IMG/VR virus record: IMGVR_UViG_3300037508_000196
Span: 1 to 30,375 of that record
DNA length: 30,375 nt
Source of the DNA: a virus
Direction: 5' to 3' (one strand)
The notes beneath the pieces are model-generated. The model searched no databases and was not told the origin of the DNA. It saw nothing but the letters and a program-made list of their open reading frames with translations. Every line of letters begins with the position of its first letter. Positions within the stretch are counted from its first letter, which is position 1. A program made the position numbers and the translations under genes. Positions 29,870 to 30,375 of this stretch are shown here, one piece after another.

Positions 29870-30256
29870 ATGAAAGTCAAACGTTCAACCTTAGTTAAGA
29901 ATTTAGATACTGTATTTTCGCAGTACATACGTTTGCGTTATGCTAAAGATGAAATAGCTGAATGTTATACTTGTGGTAAACAAGACCATTACAAAAAGCA
30001 ACAAGCAGGTCATTTCGCATCACGTAGGCATTATTCAACACGTTGGAACGAATATAACGTGCAAGTTCAATGTTATGGGTGCAATATCGGAAATCAGGGT
30101 TTGCAGTTTGAGTTTGGCAAAAGATTAAATAAAGAATTTGGTAATAATTTTGCAGAGCAGTTATTAATTGAATCTAAAAAGACAGTTAAATTATCTGATA
30201 ATGATTTGCAAGATATGATTATTTACTACAAAGATAAATTAAAAGAATTTCTATAA
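29870..30256 (+). CDS. NinG-like recombination nuclease, right allele
   Basis: A 128-residue counterpart of the protein at 102-476. The shared N-terminus (MKVKRSTLVKNLDTVFSQYI) and C-terminal DLQDMI...YYKDKLKEFL frame a diverged middle: YTCGKQDHYKKQQAGHFASRR with Ala in place of Cys before GHF, NVQVQCYGCNIGNQG, and a longer RLNKEFGNNFAEQL segment. The CxxC and QCYGCN zinc/HNH elements are kept, so activity is likely retained. Many differences are at third codon positions. It is either a second allele from the population or a paralogue. Confidence 0.75.
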   Translation: MKVKRSTLVKNLDTVFSQYIRLRYAKDEIAECYTCGKQDHYKKQQAGHFASRRHYSTRWNEYNVQVQCYGCNIGNQGLQFEFGKRLNKEFGNNFAEQLLIESKKTVKLSDNDLQDMIIYYKDKLKEFL

Positions 30257-30299
30257 ATTACATTATAATTTCTGATTGTTTTCTAATTGTTTGAAGAAG

Positions 30300-30328
30300 G
30301 AGTAGTTTAGCGGCTACTCTTTTTTTTT
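30300..30328 (+). terminator. Intrinsic terminator after right ninG-like gene
   Basis: GAGTAGT (30300-30306) pairs with GCTACTC (30313-30319) with one T-G pair, followed by nine T. It is the counterpart of 520-548 with two substitutions that leave the hairpin intact. Confidence 0.85.
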
Positions 30329-30353
30329 GTTAATGAAATGTTAATGTTTATTT

Positions 30354-30375
30354 TTGTATTAAAATTCTTTATATA
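30354..30375 (+). promoter_or_regulatory. Truncated promoter at window end
   Basis: Counterpart of 574-599, cut off after TATA of the -7 element at the end of the window. The missing part would continue into the operon at 624 if the genome is circular. Confidence 0.5.

Larger units (their letters stand above)
29769..30375. repeat. Right copy of imperfect terminal direct repeat
   Basis: Matches 1-595 in the same orientation. The first 109 bases are identical, and the last 119 differ at two positions within the terminator stem-loop. The gene between them differs at many positions and is 12 bases longer. The window ends inside the promoter of the next gene. Confidence 0.9.

Noticed and set aside
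1-30375. CRISPR arrays, tRNA or rRNA genes
   Set aside because: No regularly spaced repeats and no cloverleaf-like sequences were seen on reading both strands; a tRNA scan would settle the latter.

Overview
This window looks like an essentially complete genome, about 29.8 kb, of a tailed double-stranded DNA phage infecting a member of the Bacteroidota, most likely a flavobacterium. The base composition is strongly AT-rich and every convincing gene is on the + strand. Genes lack Shine-Dalgarno sequences and start after A-rich stretches, and several leaders carry the Bacteroidota -7 promoter element TAnnTTTG. The first 595 bases and the last 607 bases are the same locus in two versions: flanks identical or nearly so, around a diverged NinG-type nuclease gene. 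The simplest reading is a circular or circularly permuted genome whose contig closes on itself through two alleles; a real duplicated locus is the alternative. No integrase, repressor, tRNA gene or CRISPR array was seen, so nothing supports lysogeny.

Layout. (1) 1-3250, recombination and replication: NinG-like nuclease, small coiled-coil protein, ERF-type annealing protein, SSB-like protein with the acidic DDSLPF tip, RecA-fold ATPase, and a compact cytosine-C5 methyltransferase. (2) 3250-9640, accessory and regulatory genes, many small and overlapping by 1-14 bases: a sigma-like factor, a probable PD-(D/E)xK nuclease resembling MjaI-type restriction enzymes, DUF3310, a RecE-like exonuclease, a DnaA domain IV-like protein, a four-cysteine miniprotein and a PAPS-reductase-like PP-loop enzyme. 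(3) 9700-11350, terminase small and large subunits. (4) 11857-18897, tail genes: a tail assembly chaperone with a clear candidate -1 programmed frameshift, tail terminator and completion candidates, two large tail proteins and the tape measure. (5) 18939-26350, mostly head genes: XkdF-like prohead protease, scaffold or decoration candidate, major capsid protein, major tail protein candidate, portal with a long C-terminal extension, GIY-YIG homing endonuclease and head-tail connector. (6) 26354-29674, receptor-binding protein with duplicated carbohydrate-binding-like domains plus a LamG domain, then lysis: two small membrane proteins, a T7-lysozyme-type amidase and a probable one-protein spanin.

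How it works together. NinG, ERF, SSB and the RecE-like exonuclease form a recombination system of the lambda Red/RecE type. The ATPase and DnaA-like protein point to phage-directed replication on host polymerase. The sigma-like factor, plus an exact 18-base element repeated upstream of structural genes, suggests a late-expression programme, but this is inference. The gene order is unusual: the portal lies about 12 kb after terminase, and tail genes and tape measure come before protease and capsid. The tape measure length (636 residues) predicts a flexible tail of roughly 95 nm, so a siphovirus. The points most worth a second look are the chaperone frameshift, the allelic terminal repeat, the one-protein spanin, the nuclease/methyltransferase pair, the late-leader element and the portal and protease extensions.
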